A stretch of 64,000 nucleotides of DNA, taken from contig NZ_RKQQ01000007.1 of NCBI RefSeq assembly GCF_003814815.1, forward strand, positions 1-64,000, in the 5' to 3' direction. The DNA is from Salisediminibacterium halotolerans. Its GTDB lineage: Bacteria; Bacillota; Bacilli; Bacillales; Salisediminibacteriaceae. Below are positions 8,371 to 16,970 of this stretch, piece after piece (within the stretch, counting starts at the first letter, position 1; the number at the start of each line of letters is the position of its first letter). The notes beneath the pieces are model-generated. The model was not told the DNA's origin, did not search any database, and worked only from the letters and a program-made list of their open reading frames with translations. The translations under genes were made by a program, and so were the position numbers.

Positions 8371-8868
8371 ATGGATGAGAAAGATGTTGAATTGCTTTCT
8401 ATTGTCGAAGAGCAAGGGAGGCTTTCTGAAGATCAGTTGGCAAAAATGATTGCCCTTCCGGCGGATGAAGTCACAAAGCGGCTGCGCTGCCTTGAAAAAG
8501 ACAACGTTATTCTCGGTTATTCAGCTTTGGTTGATTGGTCTAAAACGGAAAAAGCAGAGCCGGTAACGGCGGCGATAGATGTAAAAGTGACGCCTACGCG
8601 AGGGCGCGGATTTGATGAAGTGGCAGAGCGAATTTATCGTTATCACGAAGTGAAAGCGCTCTATTTGATGTCTGGTACGTACGATTTATCTGTCGTGATT
8701 GAAGGTGAATCGATGTCAGAAATCGCCAGGTTCGTATCTGAAAAACTGTCGACACTGGAATCGGTCATTTCGACAACGACTCATTTTCAATTGAAACGAT
8801 ATAAACATGACGGCTTCATTTTTGTTGATGAAGACGACCAAGATCCGAGAATGGTGGTATCGCCGTGA
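8371..8868 (+). CDS. alaR: Lrp/AsnC-family transcriptional regulator (AlaR-like)
   Basis: 165 residues: an N-terminal winged helix-turn-helix (about 1-60) and a C-terminal AsnC/RAM ligand domain (about 70-150, with YLMSGTYDLSVVIEG). GTG overlap with the next aminotransferase gene and synteny with B. subtilis yugG-yugH support AlaR, the regulator of alaT. ATG 8371 was chosen because GGAGG at 8358-8362 precedes it; the GTG at 8356 lies within that site. Confidence 0.88.
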   Translation: MDEKDVELLSIVEEQGRLSEDQLAKMIALPADEVTKRLRCLEKDNVILGYSALVDWSKTEKAEPVTAAIDVKVTPTRGRGFDEVAERIYRYHEVKALYLMSGTYDLSVVIEGESMSEIARFVSEKLSTLESVISTTTHFQLKRYKHDGFIFVDEDDQDPRMVVSP

Positions 8869-10067
8869 AGACTGCAAACACAACTCATCAGCCGAAACTT
8901 TCGCAAGCGGTGAACAGTATTGAACCTTCGGGCATCAGGCGTTTTTTTGATTTGGCCGCTTCGATGGATAACATTATTTCGCTCGGTGTAGGCGAGCCGG
9001 ATTACAGCACACCGTGGAATGTCCGGGAAGCAAGTATTCATTCGCTCGAGCGCGGGCTGACAGCTTATACAGCTAATGCCGGCCTGCCCGAACTGCGAAA
9101 GTCGATCAGCCGATACTTGCTTGAACGTTTTCAGCTGGAATACGATGCGGGAAACGAAGTTGTTGTCACAGTCGGGGCAAGTGAAGGGATTGACTTAGCG
9201 CTCAGGTCGATTGTTGACCCCGGCGACGAAGTATTGGTTGTTGAACCTTGCTTTGTCAGTTATGCTCCGCTTGTGTCGCTCGCCGGCGGGACGCCGGTGT
9301 CTGTACCGACGTCGATTGAAGCGGATTTTATGGTAGAGCCTGATTTGCTCGCTGAAAAAGTCACTGATAAAACAAAAGCAGTTATGCTCTCTTTTCCCAA
9401 CAATCCGACGGGCGCGGTCATGGATAACGAAACGATGCAGCGCGTCGCTGAAGTTTGTATCGACCACGACTTAATTGTGATTTCTGATGAAATTTATGCA
9501 GAGCTCTCGTATGACTGTGATCATCAAAGTGTGCCGATTTTACCGGGGATGCATGAACGGACGATTTTAATCTCCGGATTTTCTAAATCGTTTGCGATGA
9601 CAGGCTGGCGAATCGGTTACGTCTGCGCCCCGCCAATTTATACCGAGGCGATGCTGAAAATTCATCAATACGGAATGATGTGTGCGTCAACGATGGCTCA
9701 ATATGCAGCTTTGGAGGCGCTGGAAAACGGAAAAGACGTCATGGAAGAAATGATCATCAGTTACCGGCAACGGCGCAACTATTTCGTCGAATCCTTGAAG
9801 GAAAGCGGACTGGAATGTCATACGCCGGGCGGGGCCTTTTATGCGTTCCCATCGATAAAAAAAACCGGACTCACTTCTGCCGAGTTCGCTGAGAAACTGC
9901 TGATCGAAGAACGTGTCGCGGTTGTCCCCGGGAGTGTGTTCGGTGAAGGCGGCGAGGGTCATGTGCGTTGTTCTTATGCGGCCTCGATGGCTCAGCTGGA
10001 AGAAGCAACGGAAAGAATCGGACGGTTTGTTGCTAAATACCTTTCTGGAGATGTTGAAAGCAGATAA
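8865..10067 (+). CDS. alaT: PLP-dependent aminotransferase (AlaT-like)
   Basis: 400-residue fold-type I aminotransferase. PLP Lys241 lies in SGFSKSFAMTGWR; SFPNNPTGAV and the terminal GEGHVRCSYA are class I/II signatures. In B. subtilis the orthologue YugH/AlaT is an alanine transaminase. The GTG start overlaps the alaR stop (GTGA), so the pair is translationally coupled. Substrate assignment rests on synteny with yugG-yugH-yugI. Confidence 0.88.
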   Translation: MKTANTTHQPKLSQAVNSIEPSGIRRFFDLAASMDNIISLGVGEPDYSTPWNVREASIHSLERGLTAYTANAGLPELRKSISRYLLERFQLEYDAGNEVVVTVGASEGIDLALRSIVDPGDEVLVVEPCFVSYAPLVSLAGGTPVSVPTSIEADFMVEPDLLAEKVTDKTKAVMLSFPNNPTGAVMDNETMQRVAEVCIDHDLIVISDEIYAELSYDCDHQSVPILPGMHERTILISGFSKSFAMTGWRIGYVCAPPIYTEAMLKIHQYGMMCASTMAQYAALEALENGKDVMEEMIISYRQRRNYFVESLKESGLECHTPGGAFYAFPSIKKTGLTSAEFAEKLLIEERVAVVPGSVFGEGGEGHVRCSYAASMAQLEEATERIGRFVAKYLSGDVESR

Positions 10068-10094
10068 GCGGGAGAAAAATTTTCAAATAGATCT

Positions 10095-10123
10095 TTGTGA
10101 ATTCAGCTGCGCTGTGTTATAAT
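10095..10123 (+). promoter_or_regulatory. Sigma-A promoter of yugI
   Basis: TTGTGA (10095-10100), 17-nt spacer, perfect TATAAT (10118-10123), 33 bp upstream of the yugI start codon. Confidence 0.75.
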
Positions 10124-10156
10124 AACGGAGTTAATAAATATTTAGGAGTTGTTTTC

Positions 10157-10573
10157 ATGGCAGGTCAATACGAAGTCGGAAGTATCGTTGAAGGAAAAGT
10201 AACAGGAATTAAACCTTTTGGCGCCTTTGTCGCATTGGATGAAAAAAAGCAAGGACTTGTGCACATTTCTCATATTGCTCACGGATATGTAAAAGATATC
10301 AATGAGGTTCTATCTGTAGGAGATCAAATTAAAGTGAAAGTTTTGTCTGTTGACGAAGAGTCCGGTAAAATTTCGCTTTCAATTAAAGAAACGCAAGAAA
10401 AGCCAGAGCGCCAAGAACGTCCGCAGAGCAGCGGTCAAAACCGCGGCGGCGGCGGAAAGCCTCAACAAAAAGAGGCTTCACAAGGGTTTAACACGTTGGA
10501 AGATAAGCTGAAAGACTGGCTTAAACAGTCAAACGAAATCCAAGCCGATCTTAACAAACGCATCAAAAAGTAA
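10157..10573 (+). CDS. yugI: S1-domain RNA-binding protein, general stress protein 13 family (YugI)
   Basis: 138 residues. An S1 RNA-binding domain (about 5-75, VEGKVTGIKPFGAFVAL) is followed by a basic, Gly/Gln-rich linker with a GGGG run and a helical C-terminus. This matches B. subtilis YugI/GSP13, a ribosome-associated stress protein. ATG 10157 follows TTTAGGAGTT; the possible upstream start at 10097 would lie inside the -35 element and is rejected. Located after alaT as in B. subtilis. Confidence 0.9.
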   Translation: MAGQYEVGSIVEGKVTGIKPFGAFVALDEKKQGLVHISHIAHGYVKDINEVLSVGDQIKVKVLSVDEESGKISLSIKETQEKPERQERPQSSGQNRGGGGKPQQKEASQGFNTLEDKLKDWLKQSNEIQADLNKRIKK

Positions 10574-10608
10574 AATTTTCTTCTTTTTCCTTATCGATAC
10601 GATTGGAA

Positions 10609-10645
10609 AACGGGGCAATCTATTGACAGATTGCCCCGTTTTCTT
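10609..10645 (+). terminator. Terminator of yugI
   Basis: Stem AACGGGGCAATCT/AGATTGCCCCGTT followed by a T-rich tail. Confidence 0.9.
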
Positions 10646-10842
10646 GTTTTTATGATAATTTTCGGCGATAATAGACATATCTGCGTTCGAAACCCGGGCA
10701 GAAATCTACTCAGTTAATAAAAGTCGTTGCCCTTTGAAAAGATAAAGCTTAAACGACCGACTGTATTCAAGCTTTTTGTCCTTGCAGTGGAAACAACCTT
10801 TTATTAAAGTTAAAACAGCAGAAAATTAGGAGGAATTATTAA

Positions 10843-12201
10843 ATGACAGAGAAAATAACGTTCGATTATTCCAAAGCGGCAAGTTTCTTATCTGAACATG
10901 AGGTCGACTATTTACAAGGAGCGGTTCAGCAGGCTCATGATGCATTGCATGAAAAGAGCGGACCAGGTAATGACTTCCTTGGATGGATGGACCTTCCGGT
11001 TAATTACGACCAAGAAGAGTTTGCCCGTATCCAGAAAGCGGCGCAAAAAATTCAATCTGACTCAGATGTTCTTATTGTGATTGGTATCGGCGGTTCGTAT
11101 CTCGGCGCACGCGCGGCGATTGAAGCTTTGACCCACACGTTTTACAATGAGCTTCCGCAAGAAAAACGGCAAGCTCCGCAAGTATTTTATGTCGGTCACA
11201 ATATCAGCTCAACTTACGCTGCTCATTTGCTTGAGATCATCGAAGGAAAAGATGTCTCTGTAAATGTCATATCAAAATCGGGAACGACAACAGAGCCGGC
11301 GATTGCTTTTCGGATATTCCGTGAATGGCTTGAAAACAAATACGGAGCTGAAGAAGCGAGAAAGCGCATTTATGCGACCACTGATAAAGAGAAAGGGGCG
11401 CTGAAAACATTAGCGAATGAACAAGGCTATGAGTCATTCATCATTCCGGATGACGTCGGCGGACGTTTTTCAATCTTAACAGCTGTCGGTCTTTTGCCGA
11501 TCGCCGCAACAGGCATTGACATCCGTGCGATGATGAACGGAGCAGCCGATGCCCGTACGGACTACAGTGAACCGGACCTGCAAAAAAACGCGGCCTATCA
11601 ATATGCGGCCGTCAGAAATGCGCTTTATAACAAAGGTAAAACGACGGAACTTCTTGTTAATTATGAACCCGGTCTTCATTACGTTAATGAGTGGTGGAAA
11701 CAGCTGTTTGGAGAAAGCGAAGGTAAAGACGGCAAAGGGATTTTTCCGGCTGCGGCGGACTTTTCCACTGATTTACACTCCCTCGGTCAATATGTTCAAG
11801 ACGGCCGGCGCGATCTGTTAGAGACGGTTCTTCATGTCGGCCGGGTATCAGAAGAAATCAAAATCGGCGAAGATCCGGAAGATTTAGACGGATTGAATTA
11901 TTTGCAAGGTCAAACGATGCAGTTTGTCAATGACAAGGCTTACGAAGGTACGCTGTTGGCTCATATTGACGGCGGTGTTCCGAATCTTGTGATTGAAATT
12001 CCTGAACTGTCAGCCTATCATTTCGGTTACTTAATGTATTTCTTTGAAAAGGCATGCGCTGTCAGCGGTTACTTGCTGGGAGTCAATCCATTCGATCAGC
12101 CGGGTGTTGAAGCGTATAAAAAGAACATGTTTGCGCTGCTCGGGAAACCGGGATTTGAAGCTGAAAAACAAGCGCTTGAAGCAAGGCTGAAAGAAGAATA
12201 A
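10843..12201 (+). CDS. pgi: Glucose-6-phosphate isomerase
   Basis: 452-residue phosphoglucose isomerase, interconverting glucose-6-phosphate and fructose-6-phosphate in glycolysis. The SIS-domain phosphate site [13 protein letters not shown] is near 145 and the PGI signature [16 protein letters not shown] near 205. Length matches B. subtilis Pgi (YugL). AGGAGG stands 10 nt before the ATG. The 200 bp upstream contains an AAAGCTT inverted repeat (10744-10775) of unknown role. Confidence 0.95.
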   Translation: MTEKITFDYSKAASFLSEHEVDYLQGAVQQAHDALHEKSGPGNDFLGWMDLPVNYDQEEFARIQKAAQKIQSDSDVLIVIGIGGSYLGARAAIEALTHTFYNELPQEKRQAPQVFYVGHNISSTYAAHLLEIIEGKDVSVNVISKSGTTTEPAIAFRIFREWLENKYGAEEARKRIYATTDKEKGALKTLANEQGYESFIIPDDVGGRFSILTAVGLLPIAATGIDIRAMMNGAADARTDYSEPDLQKNAAYQYAAVRNALYNKGKTTELLVNYEPGLHYVNEWWKQLFGESEGKDGKGIFPAAADFSTDLHSLGQYVQDGRRDLLETVLHVGRVSEEIKIGEDPEDLDGLNYLQGQTMQFVNDKAYEGTLLAHIDGGVPNLVIEIPELSAYHFGYLMYFFEKACAVSGYLLGVNPFDQPGVEAYKKNMFALLGKPGFEAEKQALEARLKEE

Positions 12202-12212
12202 ACGAAGCAAAC

Positions 12213-12246
12213 ACGCCGGTTCCTTAAAAGGGACCGGCGTTTTCAA
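12213..12246 (+). terminator. Terminator of pgi
   Basis: Stem ACGCCGGTTCC/GGGACCGGCGT with T-run, 11 nt after the pgi stop. Confidence 0.9.
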
Positions 12247-12339
12247 AAATTCTTCACATGTTTTCACGTTTAAAAGCGAAGATTTCCGTAAATACTTAAG
12301 GTGTGAGCAAGCAAGAGATTAATTGGAGGGATTTTTCAG

Positions 12340-15030
12340 ATGTCGCAGCTTCCTGAAGAGCAAAAAAACTGGCATGCGATGAACGACGACGATGTCGTCG
12401 AAGCATTTCAGTCTGATACGAAAAACGGACTGTCAAAAGATGAGGCGGCCAAACGCCTCGAAAATTACGGAAAAAATGAACTGCCGGAAAAAGAAGATGA
12501 ATCAGCAATTATCAAATATTTTAAACACTTTCACGATGTGCTGATTTATATTTTATTGGCTGCAGCTGTGATCACTTTTGCTTTAGGGCATTACATCGAT
12601 ACAGCAGTCATTTTGCTCGTAGCAGTAATTAATGCAACTGTCGGTTTCATGCAGGAAAGTAAAGCGGAGAAAGCGCTTGAAGGTATTAAAAATATGCTTT
12701 CTGCAGAAGCGACAGTTCTGCGAAACGGAGAAAAAGAAACGATTGATGCCGGTGATGTCGTGCTTGGCGATATTGTTTACTTGGCTGCAGGAGATAAAAT
12801 CCCGGCTGATATGAGGCTTATCCAGGCAGACAATTTAAAAGCGGAAGAGGCGGCGTTAACCGGTGAATCAACATCGGCTGACAAGGATACAGAAACATTG
12901 GATGAAGATACAGTGCTGGGCGATCGTGTCAATATTGCTTTTTCCGGAACGTCGATTACATCCGGAACAGGTGTCGGTGTTGTCACAGCAACGGCGGAAA
13001 AAACGGAAATCGGAAAAATCAATGAATCGATTGCGGAAGTTGAAGAACTGAAAACGCCGCTGATGAAGCAAACAGACAAGTTCGGCAAACAAGTTGCCGT
13101 GTTCATCGTTATTGCTTCGATATTTATTTATGCGTTCGGTTTCTTCGTCCGCGACTACGGAGCGATTGAGTTGCTGATGTCGATTATCGGCTTAGCGGTA
13201 GCGTCGATTCCGGAAGGTCTTCCGGCGATTATCTCGATTATACTCGCACTCGGTGTGCAAAATATGGCGAAACGTAAATCGATCGTTCGCAACCTTCCTT
13301 CGGTCGAAACGCTCGGTGCTGTGTCGGTGATTAATTCTGACAAAACGGGAACGTTAACGAAAAACGAAATGACCGTCACAGCCGTTATGACAAGAAATGA
13401 TGAGTATGAAGTTACGGGAACAGGCTATGCGCCGAACGGGGACATTAAGTCTGATGATGAAAAGGTAAATGTGAATGAGCATCCGGACTTAAAAACGCTT
13501 TTGACTGCGATGAAGACATGTAATGATGCCTCGTTAAAACAAGAAGAAGACGGCCAATGGAAAATTAACGGCGAGCCGACTGAAGGCTGTCTGTTAACTC
13601 TGGCAGAAAAAGCAGACGCCGATATTCCAAAGCTTGAAGTGCAGTCAAAAATCCCGTTTGATTCTGCTTACAAATATATGGCTGTTCTCGTTGAGGATGA
13701 AGGCGAAAAAGTTATTTATATCAAAGGGGCTCCAGACCGTTTGTTTGACATGGCAGCAAACGGTGAGAACGGATTTGACCGCGATTATTGGGAAAAACAA
13801 ATGAAGACACGAACAACGAAAGGGGAGCGTGTCTTAAGCGCCGGGTATAAAAAAGTTGATGCTTCCAAGACAGAAATTGACCATGAAGACTTAGAAGACG
13901 GCGTTCAATTTATCGGCCTGACCGGTATTATTGATCCGCCGCGGGAAGAGGCGATTCTCGCCGTTGAAGAATGTAAAAAAGCCGGTATTTCCGTGAAAAT
14001 GATCACAGGAGACCATAAAGATACCGCTGTAGCGATCGGTAAGCAAATGGGTATCGGTGACGGCGAACGCGGGCTGGAAGGCATTGAGATTGACAAGATG
14101 TCTGATGAAGAACTGTCAGAGGCGATTATGGAGTATGATGTTTTTGCTCGTACAAGTCCCGACAATAAACTCCGGATTGTTGAAGCGCTGCAAGCAAATG
14201 AACAAATATCAGCGATGACAGGCGACGGTGTCAATGATGCGCCTGCGCTTAAACGGGCGGACATTGGCGTCGCGATGGGAATCAAAGGGACAGAAGTGGC
14301 GAAAGAATCTTCGCAAATGGTATTAGTTGATGATAACTTTGAAACGATTGTCGGAGCGGTCGAAGAAGGCCGCCGTGTGTATGCGAACTTGAAGAAAACG
14401 ATACTGTTTATTCTGCCGACAAACGGAGCGCAAGCGTTTGTGATTATGGCGAGTATCCTGCTTGGCACGACGATGCCGCTCACCCCGATTCAAATTCTTT
14501 GGGTGAATATGGTCATCGCGATTACCGTTTCGATGGCACTGGCGTTTGAGCCGCTGGAAGAGGGGGCAATGCAGAGGCCGCCTCGCAATGTGAAAACACC
14601 GCTTTTGACGCCGTATTATATCTTCCGGATCGTCTTTGTGTCGCTTCTAATCGGGGGCGGAACTTTGGCGCTCAGCATGATGCTGATGGATGGCGGCAAT
14701 TATTCCGAAAGCATGATGAATACCGTCGTGCTCCACACGATCGTTATGATGCAAATGTTCCACCTTTATAATACACGAAACGAAATCGGTTATGCGTTCA
14801 ACCGCAATTTCTTTAAAAATAAAGTTGCCTTTATCGTTTCAGGTATTTTAATCTTGCTGCAGCTGTCGATCTTGTACGTTCCGTTTATGAATACAGCATT
14901 TGAAACGGAACCGCTTGGAATTGAGTTTTGGATTATTCCGATTCTCATGGGAATTGCTGCCTTCATCTTGATTGAAATTGAAAAAACGATCACGCGCCGG
15001 ATTATTAACGGCCGCAACAATATTTCGTAA
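12340..15030 (+). CDS. P2-type cation-transporting ATPase
   Basis: 896-residue P-type ATPase. Seen: N-terminal cation ATPase domain, LTGES in the actuator domain (near 173), phosphorylated Asp334 in DKTGTLTKNEM, hinge motif GDGVNDAPAL from residue 628, and about ten membrane segments. M4 carries IPEGLPA, as in Ca2+ and Na+/K+ pumps. M6 reads WVNMVIAITVSMALAFEP: the Asp found in the SERCA-type NMVTDG motif is missing, a pattern closer to mycobacterial CtpF-like or Na+-type pumps than to Ca2+ pumps of the YloB type. The ion is therefore open (Na+, Ca2+ or other). Monocistronic; GGAGG precedes the ATG. Confidence 0.88.
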   Translation: MSQLPEEQKNWHAMNDDDVVEAFQSDTKNGLSKDEAAKRLENYGKNELPEKEDESAIIKYFKHFHDVLIYILLAAAVITFALGHYIDTAVILLVAVINATVGFMQESKAEKALEGIKNMLSAEATVLRNGEKETIDAGDVVLGDIVYLAAGDKIPADMRLIQADNLKAEEAALTGESTSADKDTETLDEDTVLGDRVNIAFSGTSITSGTGVGVVTATAEKTEIGKINESIAEVEELKTPLMKQTDKFGKQVAVFIVIASIFIYAFGFFVRDYGAIELLMSIIGLAVASIPEGLPAIISIILALGVQNMAKRKSIVRNLPSVETLGAVSVINSDKTGTLTKNEMTVTAVMTRNDEYEVTGTGYAPNGDIKSDDEKVNVNEHPDLKTLLTAMKTCNDASLKQEEDGQWKINGEPTEGCLLTLAEKADADIPKLEVQSKIPFDSAYKYMAVLVEDEGEKVIYIKGAPDRLFDMAANGENGFDRDYWEKQMKTRTTKGERVLSAGYKKVDASKTEIDHEDLEDGVQFIGLTGIIDPPREEAILAVEECKKAGISVKMITGDHKDTAVAIGKQMGIGDGERGLEGIEIDKMSDEELSEAIMEYDVFARTSPDNKLRIVEALQANEQISAMTGDGVNDAPALKRADIGVAMGIKGTEVAKESSQMVLVDDNFETIVGAVEEGRRVYANLKKTILFILPTNGAQAFVIMASILLGTTMPLTPIQILWVNMVIAITVSMALAFEPLEEGAMQRPPRNVKTPLLTPYYIFRIVFVSLLIGGGTLALSMMLMDGGNYSESMMNTVVLHTIVMMQMFHLYNTRNEIGYAFNRNFFKNKVAFIVSGILILLQLSILYVPFMNTAFETEPLGIEFWIIPILMGIAAFILIEIEKTITRRIINGRNNIS

Positions 15031-15036
15031 TGTCTG

Positions 15037-15066
15037 ACCGCCCGAATGTTACTTCGGGCGGTTTTT
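15037..15066 (+). terminator. Terminator of the P-type ATPase gene
   Basis: 10-bp stem ACCGCCCGAA/TTCGGGCGGT followed by TTTTT. Confidence 0.9.
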
Positions 15067-15102
15067 CGTGATAAGATTGGTCAATGGGAGGGGGAAAATT
15101 TT

Positions 15103-15261
15103 ATGGTTCAGGCCTTTATTTTTGCCGTGACGATTTTTCTCGGCTGGATAATATTCGATGGGATTAAACATAAAAAAATCCTGAAGGAAAATGTATTTGC
15201 CGGTTTGATAACGGGAGTAACAGCAGGGGTGTTTTGGTATATTCTCTTTATCATTTTTTGA
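15103..15261 (+). CDS. Small two-helix membrane protein
   Basis: 52-residue protein starting MVQAFIFAVTIFLGWIIFDG, with two hydrophobic helices separated by a Lys-rich loop (KHKKILKE). ATG 15103 is preceded by a strong GGGAGGGGG ribosome site 8 nt away; the reading frame extends upstream into the preceding terminator and is not part of the gene. Function unknown. It may be a regulator of the upstream ATPase, but a full terminator separates them. Confidence 0.65.
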   Translation: MVQAFIFAVTIFLGWIIFDGIKHKKILKENVFAGLITGVTAGVFWYILFIIF

Positions 15262-15280
15262 AAAAATTTGTCGTATAAGG

Positions 15281-15309
15281 TTGCGTATTCTCCTTTCAAT
15301 CGCTATAAT
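15281..15309 (+). promoter_or_regulatory. Promoter of tRNA-Ala(GGC)
   Basis: TTGCGT (15281-15286), 17-nt spacer, TATAAT (15304-15309), 48 bp before the tRNA. Confidence 0.75.
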
Positions 15310-15357
15310 ATTAAATTGTGAGTCACCCGATACACGCATTAATAAGAAGTCTGTTTT

Positions 15358-15433
15358 GGGGCATTAGCTCAGCTGGGAGAGCGCAACACTGGCAGTGTTG
15401 AGGTCAGCGGTTCGAGCCCGCTATGCTCCACCA
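15358..15433 (+). tRNA. tRNA-Ala (GGC)
   Basis: Solitary tRNA gene with its own promoter and terminator. Acceptor GGGGCAT/ATGCTCC, anticodon GGC (CTGGCAG loop), encoded CCA. Confidence 0.97.
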
Positions 15434-15447
15434 ATTTTTTTGTGATC

Positions 15448-15490
15448 AACGATCCGGTTTTTGGCCGAAGCCAGAAGCTGGATCGTTTTT
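15448..15490 (+). terminator. Terminator after tRNA-Ala(GGC)
   Basis: Stem AACGATCC/GGATCGTT with an internal GGCC-containing loop, then TTTT. Confidence 0.75.
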
Positions 15491-15567
15491 TAGTTCGCCT
15501 GCCTTTCCAATATTCGGAGATCGTGATATTCTGTTGAGTGGGATGCATATACGAGGAGGTTCTTCAT

Positions 15568-16086
15568 TTGAAAAAACAGTTAACGGCAGGTTTCTCTGCA
15601 CTCGTTCTCGGTCTTGTTGCGTGCGGATCAAACAATGAACAAACAGGGGAATACGACCCTTCGGAATACAATTACACACTGGTGAATACAGCGGGAGAGG
15701 AAACGGAGATATTTGAAGAAAATGAAAACGCCTTGTACCTTTATTTTACGGGGACGAATTGACAGCTTTGTATTGATCAGCTGGTTCAGCTGAGTGGAGA
15801 TGTGGAAGAAATTCAAGATATGGGCTATGATGTTTACGGGATAAGTCCGGCAGATCCGACAGGTCATGCCCAGCTTCGCGAGCAAAATGATTTGCCGTTT
15901 GACATTTTGACAGATTCAGACGGAGAAATGGGAGCTGACACGGGGTTTATCGATATGGACGAGGAAATGATTTATCGTGGTTATGTTGCAGTGAATGCCG
16001 ATACAGGGAAAATCGCTGAGGAAATCGATTATCTCGTCGGTGACAATTCGGAAGAGGTCATTGAAACGTTAGAAAATATGCAATAA
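15568..16086 (+). CDS. Thioredoxin/peroxiredoxin-like lipoprotein with in-frame TGA (candidate selenoprotein, UxxC)
   Basis: 172 codons read through one TGA at 15760-15762 (residue 65). N-terminus MKKQLTAGFSALVLGLVAC is a lipoprotein signal, so the product acts outside the membrane. After about 40 residues comes a redoxin fold: a strand ALYLYFTGTN, then TGA-Gln-Leu-Cys (Cys68), a helix IDQLVQLSGDVEEI, then the AhpC/TSA-like DVYGISPADPTGHAQL, LPFDILTDSDGEM and a C-terminal strand-helix. The TGA falls exactly where the catalytic cysteine of a CxxC redoxin should be. The frame is open on both sides with no other lesion. TTG start with GAGGAGG 8 nt upstream. A hairpin downstream of the TGA fits a bacterial SECIS. 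Alternative: a Cys codon mutated to TGA, giving a pseudogene. Confidence 0.72.
15777..15793 (+). promoter_or_regulatory. Candidate bacterial SECIS hairpin
   Basis: TCAGCT (15777-15782), loop GGTTC, AGCTGA (15788-15793); the inner C-G pair can also close, giving a 7-bp stem with loop GTT. The apical loop starts 20-21 nt after the in-frame TGA and begins with G, matching the loose consensus for bacterial SECIS elements (stem of at least 4 bp, small loop with early G, 16-37 nt from the UGA). A competing pairing of CAGCT at 15763-15767 is possible. Confidence 0.55.
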
Positions 16087-16090
16087 AAGA

Positions 16091-16111
16091 GCACCGCTAA
16101 ATTGCGGTTTT
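16091..16111 (+). terminator. Short terminator of the candidate selenoprotein gene
   Basis: Stem ACCGC (16093-16097)/GCGGT (16104-16108) followed by TTT, 6 nt after the stop. The repeat element that follows starts right at its T-run. Confidence 0.6.
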
Positions 16112-16112
16112 C

Positions 16113-16270
16113 AGACTGCAGACAAACTATATTTTGATGTCAGCCATGAATCCACTACCCTCCGCTTGCCCCGGGCAAGGACTCAGCTAGTATTCGGCGG
16201 CCCGAGACCGCCGAATCCGGATCTTCGTCGCTTGCTTTCCCGGAGGCGTCGGAGGAGTGGATGGATGGCT
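16113..16270 (+). repeat. Terminator-associated repeat, copy A (3'-truncated)
   Basis: Begins AGACTGCAGACAAAC, a variant of the family's terminal repeat AGATTGTAGACAAAT, directly after the T-run of the preceding terminator. It shares the conserved core (CTTGCCCCGGGCAAG, the ATTCGGCGG...CCGCCGAAT hairpin, GGAGGCGTCGGAGGAGTGG) with copies B-D. It stops after the GGATGGCTTC segment and lacks the right half and right terminal repeat, so no flanking duplication is visible. Confidence 0.85.
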
Positions 16271-16341
16271 TCTTTTTTTTATCTTATGGATATTGACCGT
16301 GCTGTAGTGTAAGATGAAAAAAAGTATTAAAGGCTGGTGGA

Positions 16342-16968
16342 ATGATGGACGTTAAAAACATTTATTGTGTAGGAAAAAATTATACTAAACATGCAGAAGA
16401 ACTTGGGAGCACCGTTCCCGAAGAACCGCTGATTTTCTCCAAACCGACGCACTCGCTTATTAAAGCTGACGCCTGTCACATCCCCCTTCCTAACGACAAA
16501 GGAGCAGTGGATTACGAAGCGGAAATCATTATTCAATTGAGCTCGGAATACGATGCAGCGGCCGGAGCAGAGTCTTGTATTGCAGCAATGGGCTTAGGAA
16601 TTGATTTCACGTTGCGCGATGAGCAGAATAAACTTCGTCAAGAAGGACATCCGTGGCTGACATCGAAAGGATTTCCCAATTCAGCTGCCGTAACGGATTT
16701 TTTCCCGTTTCCCGGCGAAAACGTGATGAACAGCTCGGAATTCAGCCTCGAAATAAACGGAGAAATTGCGCAAATCGGCGATCCGAAAGACATGGTTTAT
16801 AAATTGGATGATATATTGGTGCATTGCCAACAGCGGCTAGGGTTAGGCGCAGGAGATCTCATTTTCACAGGAACGCCTGAAGGGGTTGGACCGGTAAAAC
16901 ACGGCGATCATCTGCGCTTATTATGGAACGGTGAAGAACTCGGCTCGCTGACAGTTGCATTAGTATAA
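16342..16968 (+). CDS. Fumarylacetoacetate hydrolase (FAH)-family protein
   Basis: 208 residues, nearly all a single FAH domain. Seen: KPTHSL, the metal-binding stretch VDYEAEIIIQLS (Glu pair), and the terminal TGTPEGVGPV turn. Family members are Mg2+-dependent acylpyruvate hydrolases or oxaloacetate decarboxylases/tautomerases; the substrate cannot be read from sequence. ATG 16342 follows GGTGG; ATG 16345 is an equally possible start. Flanked on both sides by copies of the terminator-associated repeat. Confidence 0.85.
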   Translation: MMDVKNIYCVGKNYTKHAEELGSTVPEEPLIFSKPTHSLIKADACHIPLPNDKGAVDYEAEIIIQLSSEYDAAAGAESCIAAMGLGIDFTLRDEQNKLRQEGHPWLTSKGFPNSAAVTDFFPFPGENVMNSSEFSLEINGEIAQIGDPKDMVYKLDDILVHCQQRLGLGAGDLIFTGTPEGVGPVKHGDHLRLLWNGEELGSLTVALV

Positions 16969-16970
16969 AT

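Noticed and set aside
10744-10775. AAAGCTT/AAGCTTT inverted repeat with trailing Ts upstream of pgi
   Set aside because: Stem is weak with a long loop; not convincing as attenuator or operator, so mentioned only within the pgi entry.
13905-14483. 192-codon antisense frame inside the P-type ATPase gene
   Set aside because: Ser/Ile-rich shadow of the ATPase coding frame with no independent support; the same applies to long antisense frames in mobA/moeA, metK and leuS.
15568-16086. Reading the TGA-interrupted gene as two separate small genes
   Set aside because: The second part has no ribosome site or start near its beginning, both parts lie in the same frame, and together they make one complete redoxin domain.
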